A stretch of DNA of 64,000 nt from Burkholderiaceae bacterium (lineage in GTDB: Bacteria; Pseudomonadota; Gammaproteobacteria; Burkholderiales; Burkholderiaceae_E), in contig JAGXFR010000058.1 of the NCBI GenBank assembly GCA_024637155.1, forward strand, positions 1 through 64,000. Direction: 5' to 3'. This document shows positions 1 through 10,534 of the stretch, one piece after another. The notes under the pieces were generated by a model. That model was not told the origin of the DNA. It worked only from the letters and a program-made list of their open reading frames with translations, and made no database searches. The number at the start of each line of letters is the position of its first letter. Position 1 is the stretch's first letter. The position numbers and the translations under genes were made by a program.

Positions 1-1
1 G

Positions 2-178
2 CTCGGGAGCTTCCTGGGCGCCTGGCTGGGCGGGCGGATCTTCGACGCGACCGGGTCCTATGACTGGGCGTGGGCGCTGATCATTGCCTTTGGCGTGTTC
101 GCGGCGATCGTGCACCTGCCGATCAACGAGACGGCGCTCGCGCGTCGCGCGCCGGCGGCGGCCGCGCCGCTCGGCTGA
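2..178 (+). CDS. MFS transporter, C-terminal end (partial)
   Basis: This is the last 58 codons of a gene that begins before the window, read in frame 2 to a TGA stop. The visible part ends the last transmembrane helices: a glycine-rich stretch (LGGRIFDATGSYDWAW), then a hydrophobic helix and a short Ala/Pro-rich cytoplasmic tail. The GGxxFDxTGSY pattern before the final helix is typical of major facilitator superfamily carriers such as the oxalate/formate or monocarboxylate types. The substrate cannot be told from this fragment. It converges on the thiolase gene with a GC-rich hairpin between them. Confidence 0.6.
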   Translation, partial: LGSFLGAWLGGRIFDATGSYDWAWALIIAFGVFAAIVHLPINETALARRAPAAAAPLG

Positions 179-180
179 GC

Positions 181-216
181 GGACGCGCCGCCGCGCCACG
201 GCGGCGGGCGGCGTCC
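181..216. terminator. possible bidirectional terminator hairpin
   Basis: An imperfect GC-rich inverted repeat (GGACGC... ...GCGTCC, both arms rich in GCCGCC) lies between two convergent stop codons, 178 on plus and 225 on minus. There is no clear T-tract, so this is a weak call based on symmetry and position. Confidence 0.35.
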
Positions 217-224
217 GTTCTCCC

Positions 225-1409
<1,185 letters not shown>

Positions 1410-1456
1410 GAACTTCCTCCTGTCGATTGCGTGATGCGCCGCCTGCGCAGCGCGGT

Positions 1457-2461
1457 TCAGAAAACGAGTCTGCCCACCCACCACCCCAGTGCCGCGAGCG
1501 CGGCCGAGGCGGGAATCGTCAGCACCCATGCCCAGAGAATGTTGCCCGCCACGCCCCAGCGTGCGGCCGAGAGCCGACGGGTGGCGCTGGCGCCCATCGT
1601 CGCGCCGATGATCGTGTGCGTGGTGGAAACCGGAACGCCCAGGCCGGTCGCGATGAACAGCGCGAGCGCCCCGCCGGCTTCCGCGCTCACGCCGCCCAAC
1701 GGCCGGATGCGCGTGCTGCGCTGCCCCATCTTGCGCACCACGCGCCAGCCTCCGAGCAGCGTGCCCGAGGCGATGGCCAGGTAGCATGCGGTCACGACCC
1801 AGCCCGGCAAGCGCTCCGGACTGGCAGCGCCAGCGAGCAACAATGCGAGCCAGATGATGCCCATCGTCTTCTGCGCGTTGTTGCTGCCGTGCCCCATCGC
1901 GTAGAGTGCGGACGACACCAGTTGCAGCCGGCGCAGCCATGCGTCGGCCCGCAGCGGCGGCGCGCGACGCAACAGCCACGAGGCGCCCACCACCAGCGCG
2001 CCGGAGAGCCCGAGCGCGAGGAGCGGAGCGACCAGGATGAACACGGCGATCGGCGCGAGCCCGCTGGCAATCAGCGGTTCCGGTCCCGCTTTCGCGAGCG
2101 TCGCGCCGACCAGTCCGCCGATGAGCGCGTGCGAATAGCTGGTGGGGATGCCGCCGTGCCAGGTGATCACGCTCCACGCGAACGCGCCCGCCAGGGCGCC
2201 GAAGATCACGGCAGGGCCGATCACGCCGGGCGTCACGATGCCGAAGGCTACCGTCTGCGCAACGTGCTGGTCGAAGACAAAGATCGCCGCGAAATTGAAG
2301 AATGCCGCCCACGCCACGGCCTGATAGGGGCGCAGCGCTCCGGTGGAGACTGTGGTCGCGATCGAATTGACGGCGTCGTGGAAGCCGTTCATGAAGTCGA
2401 ACGCGAGCGCGACGATGACGAGCATCGCCAGGACGCCAAAGGAGATCTGCATGCCGCTCAT
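1457..2461 (-). CDS. pit: inorganic phosphate transporter, PiT family
   Basis: A 334-residue multi-pass inner-membrane protein. It carries the two inverted PiT signature regions: an N-terminal FDFMNGFHDAVNSIATTVST and a C-terminal ATGLGVPVSTTHTIIGATMG. PiT proteins import phosphate as a metal-phosphate complex with protons. The length fits the short bacterial type. Immediately upstream, separated by 22 bases, is the DUF47/PhoU-like gene, the usual partner of low-affinity Pit carriers, so the two form an operon. An internal ATG three codons in (MQISFG) is an alternative start. Confidence 0.92.
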   Translation of the reverse strand: MSGMQISFGVLAMLVIVALAFDFMNGFHDAVNSIATTVSTGALRPYQAVAWAAFFNFAAIFVFDQHVAQTVAFGIVTPGVIGPAVIFGALAGAFAWSVITWHGGIPTSYSHALIGGLVGATLAKAGPEPLIASGLAPIAVFILVAPLLALGLSGALVVGASWLLRRAPPLRADAWLRRLQLVSSALYAMGHGSNNAQKTMGIIWLALLLAGAASPERLPGWVVTACYLAIASGTLLGGWRVVRKMGQRSTRIRPLGGVSAEAGGALALFIATGLGVPVSTTHTIIGATMGASATRRLSAARWGVAGNILWAWVLTIPASAALAALGWWVGRLVF

Positions 2462-2483
2462 CGCGCCGCCCCGGTGCCGCGCC

Positions 2484-3119
2484 TCAGGCGTTCTCGAGCA
2501 CGACGCCCTCGATCACGTTGGCGACGTCCTCGCACTTGTCGCTCACCATCTCGAGTTGCTCGTAGACGGCCTTGAGCTTGATCAACTGGCGCACGTCGAC
2601 CTCGTCGCGAAAGAGCTTCGACATGCCGGAGCGCATCACCCGATCGGCATCCGACTCGAGCCGGTCGATCTCCTCGCAGAACTTGAGAATCTGCTGCGCA
2701 TCCTCCATGTTCGCGAGCAGGCGTACCGCGTCGGCCACCCGGTCGGCACACATCCGGCTCAGGTCGGCGAGCTGGCGCGCCTCCGGGGTGACGCGCTGCA
2801 GGTCGTAGAGCATCGCCGATTCGGCGACGTCCTGGATCAAGTCCAGGATGTCGTCCATCCGCGTGATGAGCTTGTGAATCTCGTCGCGATCGAAGGGCGT
2901 CACGAAGGTCTGGCGCAGCAGCACGATGGTCTCGTGGGTGATCTTGTCGGCGGCGCGCTCGGCGCTGTCGATCGCGTCGACGTGCTTCTGGCGGGCGCCG
3001 AGATCGGCGTAGTTCGCCATCAGGTCGGCGAGTTCGCGACTCCCCTTGACGACCAGCGCGGCGTGCTGGTTGAACAGGTCGAAGAACCTGCCCTCGCGGG
3101 GCATCAGGCGTCCCAGCAT
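2484..3119 (-). CDS. DUF47 family (PhoU-like) phosphate transport accessory protein
   Basis: A 211-residue, mostly helical, acidic cytoplasmic protein of the DUF47 family, whose members look like PhoU and are thought to modulate the adjacent Pit transporter. Family features include the start MLGRLMPREGRFFDLFNQHA and the internal DSAERAADKITHE and RMDDILDLIQDVAE segments, which carry the acidic metal-cluster-type pattern of PhoU folds. The start at MLGRL is supported by an AGGAGCT ribosome site; a longer in-frame extension upstream is low-complexity and is rejected. It is the first gene of the DUF47-pit operon. Confidence 0.9.
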   Translation of the reverse strand: MLGRLMPREGRFFDLFNQHAALVVKGSRELADLMANYADLGARQKHVDAIDSAERAADKITHETIVLLRQTFVTPFDRDEIHKLITRMDDILDLIQDVAESAMLYDLQRVTPEARQLADLSRMCADRVADAVRLLANMEDAQQILKFCEEIDRLESDADRVMRSGMSKLFRDEVDVRQLIKLKAVYEQLEMVSDKCEDVANVIEGVVLENA

Positions 3120-3194
3120 TGGAGCTCCTGGACAGTGGTCAGTGGTCCGCACCGCCCGGCGCGGCGCATCACAGCGTAACAGAAATGCGCGCGC

Positions 3195-3229
3195 GCGCTG
3201 TGCGCTGCGGGCGGCGTCGCGCACAGCGC
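3195..3229 (-). terminator. hairpin downstream of the DUF1841 gene
   Basis: A perfect 11-base inverted repeat (GCGCTGTGCGC / GCGCACAGCGC) with a 13-base loop sits just after the minus-strand DUF1841 stop. In the minus direction it is followed by a T-rich ATTTCTGTT. It probably ends transcription from the nth/rnfB side before the DUF47-pit operon. Confidence 0.5.
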
Positions 3230-3248
3230 ACCCGCGTGGCCGATGCGC

Positions 3249-3680
3249 TCAGACCCCGGCGCGTCGCCGGATTGCCTCGAGGTAGGCGGCGGCGTCGGGC
3301 GCCTTCCCGGAGCGCTGCGCCTCCCAGACCATCGCGGCCAGACACTCGATGATCTCGTGCGCGGCCTCGTGGGGCGAGTCGAGACGGCGTGAGAGCGTGC
3401 TGAAGGCGGCGACGATCCCCGGTGGCTGGTCGATCGCGCATTGTTCGGCCACGGCCAGATGCAGGGACAGGTGCAGAAACGGATTGGTGCGCCCCGCATC
3501 GACCGGGTATTGCGCGGCGAGCGCTTCATCGACCGATGCCAGGTCCGCGTGGTACTCGGGGTGCAGGAGGATCGCTTCGAGCGCCATTGCCTCGAGCGCT
3601 GTGAGCGGCGCGTGGTCCCGGTACTTCGCCCAGGTGCCGCAAAAAAAGCGGCGTACGTCTTCCTGCGATGGATCGAACAT
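3249..3680 (-). CDS. DUF1841 family protein
   Basis: A 143-residue soluble protein beginning MFDPSQEDVRRFFCGTWAKY, a start typical of the DUF1841 family found in beta- and gammaproteobacteria. It contains NPFLHLSLHLAVAEQ with a His/Leu pattern and a C-terminal helical domain (HEIIECLAAMVWEAQRSGK). No enzymatic function is known for this family. The next gene upstream on the same strand is nth (12-base gap), so it is probably the last gene of an rnfB-like/nth/DUF1841 operon. Confidence 0.85.
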   Translation of the reverse strand: MFDPSQEDVRRFFCGTWAKYRDHAPLTALEAMALEAILLHPEYHADLASVDEALAAQYPVDAGRTNPFLHLSLHLAVAEQCAIDQPPGIVAAFSTLSRRLDSPHEAAHEIIECLAAMVWEAQRSGKAPDAAAYLEAIRRRAGV

Positions 3681-3692
3681 GCGGGGTGGCTC

Positions 3693-4424
3693 CTAGGCGC
3701 GCGCTCGTTTGCGACGCGCCCCCGGCGCCGGCGCCGGCGGCTCGTCGCCCGACGCCGTCTTGTCCGGGAATGCGCACAGATCTGCGATCAGGCATTGCCC
3801 GCAGCGCGGTTTGCGGGCAAGGCAGACGTAGCGTCCGTGCAGGATCAGCCAGTGGTGCGCGTCGACCAGGAACTCCTGCGGGACCGTCTGCTCGAGCGCG
3901 GTTTCGACCGCCGACGGCGTTTCCCCGGGCGCGATGCCCGTGCGGTTGGCGACGCGAAAGACGTGCGTGTCGACCGCGATCACGGGTTCGCCGAAGGCGA
4001 TGTTGAGGATCACGTTGGCGGTCTTGCGCCCGACCCCCGGGAGCGCCTCGAGTGCGGCACGCTCGCGCGGCACTTCGCCCCCGTGCTTGTCGACCAGGAT
4101 CGCGCAGGTCGCCGCCAGATGGCGTGACTTCGAGCGGAACAATCCGATTGAGCGCACGTACTCGGCGATGCCCGCCTCGCCGAGCGCGCGCATCGCCTGC
4201 GGGGTGTTGGCCGCGGCAAAGAGCGGCCCGGTCGCGGCATTCACGCTCCGATCCGTCGCCTGCGCCGAGAGGACCACGGCGACCAGCAGCTCAAAGGGAG
4301 ACGAATAGACGAGTTCGGGCTGCGGCGCGGGGTTGGCGGCGCGCCAGCGCGAGAAGATCTCGGCGCGCTCGTGTGCCTTTATGGGGTGCGCGCTGCGCCG
4401 TTGCGCGGAGGCAGCGGCGCTCAC
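3693..4424 (-). CDS. nth: endonuclease III (DNA glycosylase/AP lyase)
   Basis: A base-excision repair enzyme that removes oxidised pyrimidines and cleaves abasic sites. It shows the helix-hairpin-helix segment [13 protein letters not shown] with the catalytic lysine, the catalytic aspartate in AVDTHVFRV, and the C-terminal [4Fe-4S] motif C-x6-C-x2-C-x5-C ([17 protein letters not shown]). A Lys/Arg-rich tail of about 25 residues follows. The start is taken as GTG at 4424 because its GTGA overlaps the stop of the upstream ferredoxin gene, which suggests translational coupling; this gives 243 residues, about 15 more at the N-terminus than E. coli Nth. No ATG exists near the homologous start. Confidence 0.92.
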   Translation of the reverse strand: MSAAASAQRRSAHPIKAHERAEIFSRWRAANPAPQPELVYSSPFELLVAVVLSAQATDRSVNAATGPLFAAANTPQAMRALGEAGIAEYVRSIGLFRSKSRHLAATCAILVDKHGGEVPRERAALEALPGVGRKTANVILNIAFGEPVIAVDTHVFRVANRTGIAPGETPSAVETALEQTVPQEFLVDAHHWLILHGRYVCLARKPRCGQCLIADLCAFPDKTASGDEPPAPAPGARRKRARA

Positions 4425-4843
4425 CGCTGTCGGTCGCGCTGCGCAATGCGCTCGCGGGCGCGGGCCACGGCCGCCTCGACGATCTCGCGCCGCGGGACCG
4501 CGAGTGCGGCCGGCCGCGGGTCGGCACCGCGGCGCGCCTTGACGGTGCGCGCGAGTCGCTCTTCGCGATTCCGGTAGTGCGTGAACGCCGTCGCGAGGTC
4601 GGGCTCGGACGGCGCCGCAGCGATGCGGATGCACCCGGTGGGGCAGGGCGCCACGCAGCGCGCGCAACCGGTGCACGCCTCGGCGATGATCGTGTGCATG
4701 CGCTGGCGCACGCCGATGATCGCGTCGACCGGGCAGACCTGCAGGCAGCGTGCGCAGCCGATGCATCCCGGGGCGTCGATCCACGCGCGTGTCGCGGCGC
4801 CGGGCTCACCCGCCGGAAAGAAAGGCAGGTTCTCGTACCCCAT
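4421..4843 (-). CDS. RnfB-like 2[4Fe-4S] ferredoxin
   Basis: A 140-residue protein with two CxxCxxCxxxCP clusters ([12 protein letters not shown] and [12 protein letters not shown]) spaced as in the ferredoxin domain of RnfB/RsxB. It lacks the N-terminal membrane helix and the Fe-S domain of full RnfB, and no rnfACDGE genes are nearby. The C-terminal half is Arg/Ala-rich and helical. The same arrangement, a stand-alone RnfB-like ferredoxin directly before nth, is common in betaproteobacteria. The partner is unknown; supplying electrons to or assembling the Nth cluster is only a guess from the coupling. Confidence 0.85.
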   Translation of the reverse strand: MGYENLPFFPAGEPGAATRAWIDAPGCIGCARCLQVCPVDAIIGVRQRMHTIIAEACTGCARCVAPCPTGCIRIAAAPSEPDLATAFTHYRNREERLARTVKARRGADPRPAALAVPRREIVEAAVARARERIAQRDRQR

Positions 4844-4849
4844 CTTCGC

Positions 4850-6172
4850 TCAGGCGGCGCGGTGGCCTTGATCGGCCCGGGTGCGGCGGCTCTCCCGGGC
4901 AGGCGCGACGCCGCCCCGTTGGGTCGCCAGGCTATCGCGGATGAACTCGCGCACCTTCGGGTAGATCTGCTCGCGCCAGCGCCGGCCGCTGAAGATCCCG
5001 AAGTGGCCGGCGCCCTTCGCCGTCAGATGTAGCTTGCGGGTCTTCGGGATGCTTGCGCACAGCTCGTGGGCGGCACGCGTCTGCCCGAGCCCCGAGATGT
5101 CGTCGAGTTCGCCCTCGACCGTGAACAGCGCGACCCGGCGGATGTCCGCGGGATTGACGCGAATCGTCCCGCCGTCGAAGCGCACATCCCATTCCCCGCG
5201 CAGCAGCAGATGCTGCTGGAACACCGTGTGGATCGTGTCGAGGTAGTACTCCACCGGCATGTCGAGCACCGCGTTGTACTCGTCGTAGAAGCGCCGGTGC
5301 GCCGCGGCATCCTCCAGGTCACCGCGGATCAGGTCCTGATAGTAGTCGTGGTGCGAGTCGGCGTGGCGGTTCGGGTTCATCGCGATGAACCCGGCGTGCT
5401 GCAGGAAACCCGGGTAGACGGGACGGCCGGCGCCCGGAAAGCGGGCCGGGACCCGGTAGATCAGGTTGTGCTCGAACCACAGGAAGGGCTTGTCCATCGC
5501 CAGCGCGTTGACCTCGGTCGGATTGCTGCGCGTGTCGATCGGACCGCCCATCATGATCATCGACCGTGGCTGAAGGGGGTCGTCGAGCGTGGCCATGATC
5601 GACACCGCGGCGAGCACCGGGACGGTGGGCTGGCAGACCGACATCACGTGCACTTCGGGGCCGAGGTGGCGAATGAACTCGATCGCGTAGGCGATGTAGT
5701 CGTCGAGATGGAACGGCCCCAGCGCCAGCGGAACCATGCGCGCGTCGACCCAGTCGGTCAGGTAGACGTCGTGATCGCGCAGCAGGGTGCGCACGGTGTC
5801 GCGCAGCAGCGTCGAGTGGTGTCCGGAGAGCGGGGCAAAGGCCAGCACGACCGGGTCCGGCGCCCGAGCGGCGAGCGCGGCGGGGAACTGGCGCTCGAAG
5901 TGCACCAGCTTGCAGAAGGGCTTGTCGATGACCACCTGCGGGGAGACGGCCACGGCCACGCCGTCCACCTCGACCGAATCGATCCCGTATGCGGGTTTTT
6001 CGTAGTCCTTGCCGAAGCGATGCAGCACGTTGAAGCCGGCTGCAACCCGGTCGGCAAAGGGGGCGTAGCTCAGGGGGCTGTATGGATGCGAGTAGATTCG
6101 GCTCATCGTCTCCGCCCAGTTGGACAGAGGATTCAGGACGGCGCGCCGCGCCTCGTGCATTTCATAGAGCAT
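4850..6172 (-). CDS. phaZ: intracellular poly(3-hydroxybutyrate) depolymerase
   Basis: A 440-residue protein of the Ralstonia-type intracellular PHB depolymerase family, which attacks PHB in granules. The nucleophile in this family is a cysteine, seen here as VCQPTVP near residue 180. The acid is in GELDDI near 355 and the histidine in GAGHFGIFSG near 390. The N-terminus MLYEMHEARRAVLNPLSNWA is the family's normal start, and a GGAGG ribosome site lies upstream. Its 166-base upstream region probably holds its own promoter. Its product, 3-hydroxybutyrate oligomers, feeds into the acetoacetyl-CoA pool used by the nearby thiolase. Confidence 0.93.
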   Translation of the reverse strand: MLYEMHEARRAVLNPLSNWAETMSRIYSHPYSPLSYAPFADRVAAGFNVLHRFGKDYEKPAYGIDSVEVDGVAVAVSPQVVIDKPFCKLVHFERQFPAALAARAPDPVVLAFAPLSGHHSTLLRDTVRTLLRDHDVYLTDWVDARMVPLALGPFHLDDYIAYAIEFIRHLGPEVHVMSVCQPTVPVLAAVSIMATLDDPLQPRSMIMMGGPIDTRSNPTEVNALAMDKPFLWFEHNLIYRVPARFPGAGRPVYPGFLQHAGFIAMNPNRHADSHHDYYQDLIRGDLEDAAAHRRFYDEYNAVLDMPVEYYLDTIHTVFQQHLLLRGEWDVRFDGGTIRVNPADIRRVALFTVEGELDDISGLGQTRAAHELCASIPKTRKLHLTAKGAGHFGIFSGRRWREQIYPKVREFIRDSLATQRGGVAPARESRRTRADQGHRAA

Positions 6173-6338
6173 TCATCGACCTCCAGGGCAACCGGGAATC
6201 ACGACACGCCCGACGACACGCCCGGATTCGTGCACTGCGCACCTTGACCATTGTCGCACGATGACCCAAATCGGTTGCTGAAATGGCCGTTGCGCGTGTT
6301 CCGCATTCACTTGCACTTCAGTTATAACGAAGAAACAC

Positions 6339-9300
6339 TCAGATTCGGTGCGCGTCCTCGGGCAGGTGCCGCAGGCACAGGTCCAGCCAGCGCGCGGTGA
6401 GCTTCTCGGCGAGCGAGTTCTGCCGGAGGCGCTGGTTGAGCGCAGCGAAGTCGACCCGGTCGAGCGGCTGATCCTGGTTGAAGCACGAAAACACATAGCG
6501 GACTTCGCCGGTCTCGGGATCCCGGTGCGGCTGCAGGCACTGCGCGCAAATCTCCTTCATCATGCACTGCATCGGCGAGTTGATCGATCCGATGCCGATA
6601 TGCCCGGGCTTGAGCAGATGCGCCAAGCGGCCCGAGCGTTCGAGCGCGACCGCCGCCATCATCCGGTCCGAACCGATCGTGATGAGCCGGTCGGCATCCT
6701 GGAGGCGCAGCACCGGCTCGCCCAGTTTCCCCTCGCCGTAGGCGATCATCGCCTCGATGATGTTTCCCACAAAACTCCGATCGCCCGCTCGCCCCGGCTC
6801 GATGGCCGGCCCGACGTCGCTGCACCAGACGATCACGTCCCCGGCCCGCTCGATGTCGGCGACCTTGAACCGGTCCGCGGGGGTGCGGTACCCGGCGAAA
6901 TAGAGCACCTTCGAGCCCGCCGCCCGGAACGCCGCACCGATCGAGAAAAGCACGGCGTTGCCCAGTCCGCCGCCCAGCAGCACCACGGTCTCGTCGCCGC
7001 GGATCTCGGTCGGCTCACCCGTGGGGCCCATCAGCACCACCGGTTCGCCGGGTTCGAGCAGGGCGCAGAGGTCGGAACTGCCACCCATCTCCAGCACGAT
7101 CGTCGAGATCAGCCCGGCGTCCCGATCGACCCACGCGCCGGTCAGCGCGAGCCCCTCGGTGGCCAGCCGGGTGGTGATTCCGTCGACGCGCACGCTGTGC
7201 GCGCGCGTCTCGTAATTCTGCAGACGATAGAACTGGCCCGGTTCGAAGCGCCGCGCCGCCTGCGGAGCGCGCACGACGATCTCGACGATCTGCGGTCCCA
7301 GCCGCTCAACGCGCTCGATCCGTGCTCGCAGCGCGTCGTCGAGCTGGCGCACGAAGTCCGGGAAGGGCCGGGCATCCTGCGGTGCGCGGCGCGCGAGCAC
7401 CCGCGACACGGTCGGATAGCCCTGTCGCGCCGAACCCATCGCCTTGACGACGTTGCCCGCATAGCTCGGATGCAGGTCGCCGAAGAACGAGATCATGCGC
7501 CCGTCGGCGATTTGCGAGAGCAGCACCTGCACGGCTTGCGGCTTCGAGTGGTTTCGCTCGGGGCGCACCGGCTCTCCGTGTTCGTCGATCGCCTGGAAGT
7601 AACGTCCGTCCAGTGCGAAATGGACCTGGTCCTCGCGGGCCAGCACGGTGTTCGGATGGGTGCCGGCAGCGATCAGCACCGCGCGCGCCGGCATTTCGAC
7701 CGCCTCGCCGTCGTGCCAGCGGCCTGCGTCGTCGCGCGTGGCGCGGCGCAGCCGGATCGCGCGCACGGCGCCGTTGGCGTCGATCTCGATGCGATCCGGA
7801 TTCAGACACTCGGCAAGCAGCACGCCTTCCTCGAGCGCCTTCTCGATCTCCTCGTGGTTGAGCGTATAGGCCGGGCTGTCGATCATGCGCTTGCGATACG
7901 CGATGGTCACACCGCCCCAGAGCGCGAGCAGTTTCATGATCGCCGGCTCGCGCGCTTCGATGCTCGCGCGCTGGCGCTCGCGCCGGATCGCTGCGGCGTG
8001 GGCGATGAATTCGTCGGCGACCCCGCGGTCCTCGTCGCTCCAGCCGGCGCGAATCGTTGCCTCGTCGAGCTCGTGCGAGAGCATTTCGTAGCGCAGCAGG
8101 AACTTCTCGACCTGCACCGGGTAGTAGGCCAGGGCCTCGGTGGCTGCGTCGATCGCGCTCAGCCCGCCGCCGATCACCACCACCGGCAGGCGCAGCTGCA
8201 TGTTGGCGAGCGAGTCCGCCTTCGCCGCGCCGGTGAGCTGCAACGCCATCAGGAAGTCGCTCGCGGTGCGCACGCCGCGCGCGAGTCCGTTGGGGATCGT
8301 CAGGATGGTCGGGCGACCGGCGCCGAGCGCCAGCGCGACATGGTCGAAACCGGCCGCGAAACTCTCCTCGACGCCCAGCGTGCCGCCGAAGCGGATGCCG
8401 CCGTAGAGGGCGAATTCGGCGCGGCGCTCGAGCAGCAGGCGCACGATCTTCAGGAAGTTCTTGTTCCAGCGCACCGTGATGCCGTATTCGGCGACGCCGC
8501 CGAAGCCCGCCATCACGCGCTCGTCGAGCTTCTCGAAGAGCGTCTCGACGTCCTCGACCGGACCGAAGGCGCAGCGGCTGCCGTCGGCGTGCACCCCCGA
8601 GAGCCGGGGGTCGAGCGGCTCAATCTTCAATCCGTCGACGGCGACCACGGCGTGGCCGTCGTTGATCAGGTGGTGCGAGAGCGTGAACCCGGCCGGCCCC
8701 GTGCCGGCGACCAGCACCTTGCGACCCGTGGACCGGAGCGGCACGGGCCGCTGCAGGTTGAGCGGGTTCCAGCGGGTGAGCAGCGCGTAGATCTCGAAGC
8801 CCCACGGCAGCTCGAGCACGTCCTTCAGCGTGCGCGTCTCGGCCTGCGGGATGTCGACCGGCGTCTGCTGCTGGTAGATGCAGGCCTTCATGCAGTCGTT
8901 GCAGATCCGGTGTCCGGTGGCCGCCACCAGCGGGTTTTCGATGGTGATCATCGCCAGGGCCCCGATCGCGCAGCCCTGCAGCTTGAGCGTGTGGAATTCC
9001 GAGATGCGCTCTTCGAGCGGGCAGCCCGCCAGCTCGACGCCGAATACGGTCTTCTTGAACTGGCGCAGCACTTGCACCTCGCCCTTCGCCGGCGCCTTCT
9101 CGGGCAGCCCCTTGGAGCAGGAGTCCTTCTTGCGGTCGTGACACAGCAGGCAGTACTTCGCCTGGTCGAGCGCGCCCGCCAGATCGGTGCCCGGGTCCGT
9201 CAGCGCGAAACCGCGGCGCCGGCGCTCGTGGCCCGGCGCGATCGCACGCACCGCAATGCCGCGCAGCTCACGCTCGCGCACCTGCGGAAGCAGCGCGTAG

Positions 9301-9926
9301 GCGTCGGTCTTCTCGGGCTGGCGAAACAGCACGCCGTGACGGTGACGCTCCTGTCCGGCCGGCGTGCCCGCCGCCCACGCGCAGTACAGCAGCGCCAGCG
9401 CGAGCCGCTCCTTTGCCTGGGCCTGTGCCGCCTCGTCGCCGTCACGCTCGGCCCCCTGCCACCGGTCGATCGCCGTGGCGAAAGCGAGCTCGCCGAAGGG
9501 GCCGTCGAGCCAGCCGCTGATCGTCGCCTCGGCCGCGGCCGGGTCGAAGTCGACCAGTGCCTCCGGGGCCACGCCCAGCAAGGCCTGGCGCTTGACGAAT
9601 TTCCACTTGACGCGCAGCAGCGGGCCGAGCGCCTCATGGCGTGCCGTGAGGTCGGACACCTCGTCGGCAATGCCGAAGAGCTCGGCGACGAAGGCCTCGG
9701 TGTGCGGCGCGACGGCCAGCAGCAGCGGTGCCTGGTCGCGCGTGTCCGGCGGCGGCACGGCGCGGGCCGCCAGCAGCTGACTGGCGAGTTCGGCGTCGCG
9801 TGCGCGCAGCCAATCGACGAAGCAGTGATCCAGCCGCGCCAGCCCGCCCGAATCGTAGAGATCGGCGAAGCGGAAACCGAATGCGAGTTCCAGTTGCGCG
9901 CGCGCCGGCGGGGCGGCGGCGCTCAA
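6339..9926 (-). CDS. GltD/NfnB-like + PyrK/NfnA-like fusion flavoprotein
   Basis: About 1195 residues. Order: an N-terminal helical region (about 1-250) of no recognised fold; cysteine-rich Fe-S segments ([12 protein letters not shown] near 260 and CNDCMKAC near 345); an FAD domain with [11 protein letters not shown] near 405; an NAD(P)-binding motif [12 protein letters not shown] near 560; then from about 845 a ferredoxin-NADP-reductase/PyrK-like module with [24 protein letters not shown], and a terminal cysteine cluster ([10 protein letters not shown] plus a later Cys). The layout joins the two subunit types of the NfnAB transhydrogenase in one chain. No ATG fits; a TTG at 9926 overlaps the stop of fdxA (TTGA), implying coupling to the ferredoxin, its likely partner. 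Exact reaction unknown. Confidence 0.8.
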   Translation of the reverse strand: MSAAAPPARAQLELAFGFRFADLYDSGGLARLDHCFVDWLRARDAELASQLLAARAVPPPDTRDQAPLLLAVAPHTEAFVAELFGIADEVSDLTARHEALGPLLRVKWKFVKRQALLGVAPEALVDFDPAAAEATISGWLDGPFGELAFATAIDRWQGAERDGDEAAQAQAKERLALALLYCAWAAGTPAGQERHRHGVLFRQPEKTDAYALLPQVRERELRGIAVRAIAPGHERRRRGFALTDPGTDLAGALDQAKYCLLCHDRKKDSCSKGLPEKAPAKGEVQVLRQFKKTVFGVELAGCPLEERISEFHTLKLQGCAIGALAMITIENPLVAATGHRICNDCMKACIYQQQTPVDIPQAETRTLKDVLELPWGFEIYALLTRWNPLNLQRPVPLRSTGRKVLVAGTGPAGFTLSHHLINDGHAVVAVDGLKIEPLDPRLSGVHADGSRCAFGPVEDVETLFEKLDERVMAGFGGVAEYGITVRWNKNFLKIVRLLLERRAEFALYGGIRFGGTLGVEESFAAGFDHVALALGAGRPTILTIPNGLARGVRTASDFLMALQLTGAAKADSLANMQLRLPVVVIGGGLSAIDAATEALAYYPVQVEKFLLRYEMLSHELDEATIRAGWSDEDRGVADEFIAHAAAIRRERQRASIEAREPAIMKLLALWGGVTIAYRKRMIDSPAYTLNHEEIEKALEEGVLLAECLNPDRIEIDANGAVRAIRLRRATRDDAGRWHDGEAVEMPARAVLIAAGTHPNTVLAREDQVHFALDGRYFQAIDEHGEPVRPERNHSKPQAVQVLLSQIADGRMISFFGDLHPSYAGNVVKAMGSARQGYPTVSRVLARRAPQDARPFPDFVRQLDDALRARIERVERLGPQIVEIVVRAPQAARRFEPGQFYRLQNYETRAHSVRVDGITTRLATEGLALTGAWVDRDAGLISTIVLEMGGSSDLCALLEPGEPVVLMGPTGEPTEIRGDETVVLLGGGLGNAVLFSIGAAFRAAGSKVLYFAGYRTPADRFKVADIERAGDVIVWCSDVGPAIEPGRAGDRSFVGNIIEAMIAYGEGKLGEPVLRLQDADRLITIGSDRMMAAVALERSGRLAHLLKPGHIGIGSINSPMQCMMKEICAQCLQPHRDPETGEVRYVFSCFNQDQPLDRVDFAALNQRLRQNSLAEKLTARWLDLCLRHLPEDAHRI

Positions 9927-10246
9927 CGCTCGAGATACTCCAGCTTGTCCTTGACCTCCGCCCACTTGTCCGCGTCGGGCAGGGCCTCCTTGGAGCGGGT
10001 GATGCTCGGCCAGATCTTGGTCAGATCGGCATTGAGCGCCGTGAATTGCTCCTGCCCGGCCGGCACGTCTTCCTCGGCGTAGATCGCCTCGACGGGGCAC
10101 TCGGGAATGCAGACGGCGCAATCGATGCACTCGTCGGGATCGATGACGAGCATGTTGGGTCCGACGCGGAAGCAATCCACCGGGCACACGTCGACGCAGT
10201 CGGTGTAGAGGCAGCGGATGCAGGATTCGGTGACGACGTGGGTCAT
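9923..10246 (-). CDS. fdxA: 7Fe ferredoxin FdxA
   Basis: A 107-residue ferredoxin of exactly the usual FdxA length. It starts [22 protein letters not shown] and has a second cluster [12 protein letters not shown]; the spacing of the first set (extra residues between cysteines) fits one [3Fe-4S] and one [4Fe-4S] cluster. The C-terminal half, ending KDKLEYLER, is the normal FdxA tail. The start at MTHVV is the conserved one; the longer upstream frame is not ferredoxin-like. Its stop overlaps the TTG start of the large flavoprotein, so it is probably the redox partner of that enzyme. Confidence 0.95.
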   Translation of the reverse strand: MTHVVTESCIRCLYTDCVDVCPVDCFRVGPNMLVIDPDECIDCAVCIPECPVEAIYAEEDVPAGQEQFTALNADLTKIWPSITRSKEALPDADKWAEVKDKLEYLER

Positions 10247-10281
10247 GTCGCGGCAGCCTGAAGGTTCAAAAGTTGATCGCC

Positions 10282-10287
10282 ATTCTA
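10282..10287 (-). promoter_or_regulatory. possible fdxA -10 element
   Basis: On the minus strand this reads TAGAAT, one mismatch from TATAAT, 35 bases before the fdxA start codon. No convincing -35 is seen 17 bases upstream, so this is weak. The rest of 10247-10534 carries no gene I can support. Confidence 0.3.
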
Positions 10288-10469
10288 CCGTGGAGTCCGG
10301 CGGGCGACCATTGTGTGGGGGCATCCCCGGGACGGGTGTTCGGTGTCTCCGGCCCGTCGCGCCAATCACCGTCGGAGGGATGATTGCCCCGCAACGACCG
10401 CGCAGGGTTCGCGCCGCATCCAGCGGGACGAAATGCGGTTTCAGACTGGTCTCAGAGACGACGCGGAGC

Positions 10470-10489
10470 CCGGGCCTATACTGGCCCGG
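10470..10489 (+). promoter_or_regulatory. inverted repeat enclosing TATACT, upstream of the secreted low-complexity gene
   Basis: A perfect 7-base inverted repeat (CCGGGCC / GGCCCGG) brackets TATACT, which could be the -10 element of the gene at 10535. An operator overlapping the promoter, or a transcript 5' hairpin, are both possible. No good -35 is seen. Confidence 0.35.
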
Positions 10490-10534
10490 TACGTGTCCCG
10501 TCGAGCGTTCCCCCTTTGTTTTAGGAGCCTGGCC

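Noticed and set aside
6348..10082. A 1244-residue plus-strand open frame opposite the large flavoprotein
   Set aside because: Antisense shadow with composition typical of reversed GC-rich codons; the minus-strand frame has clear FAD, NAD and Fe-S motifs.
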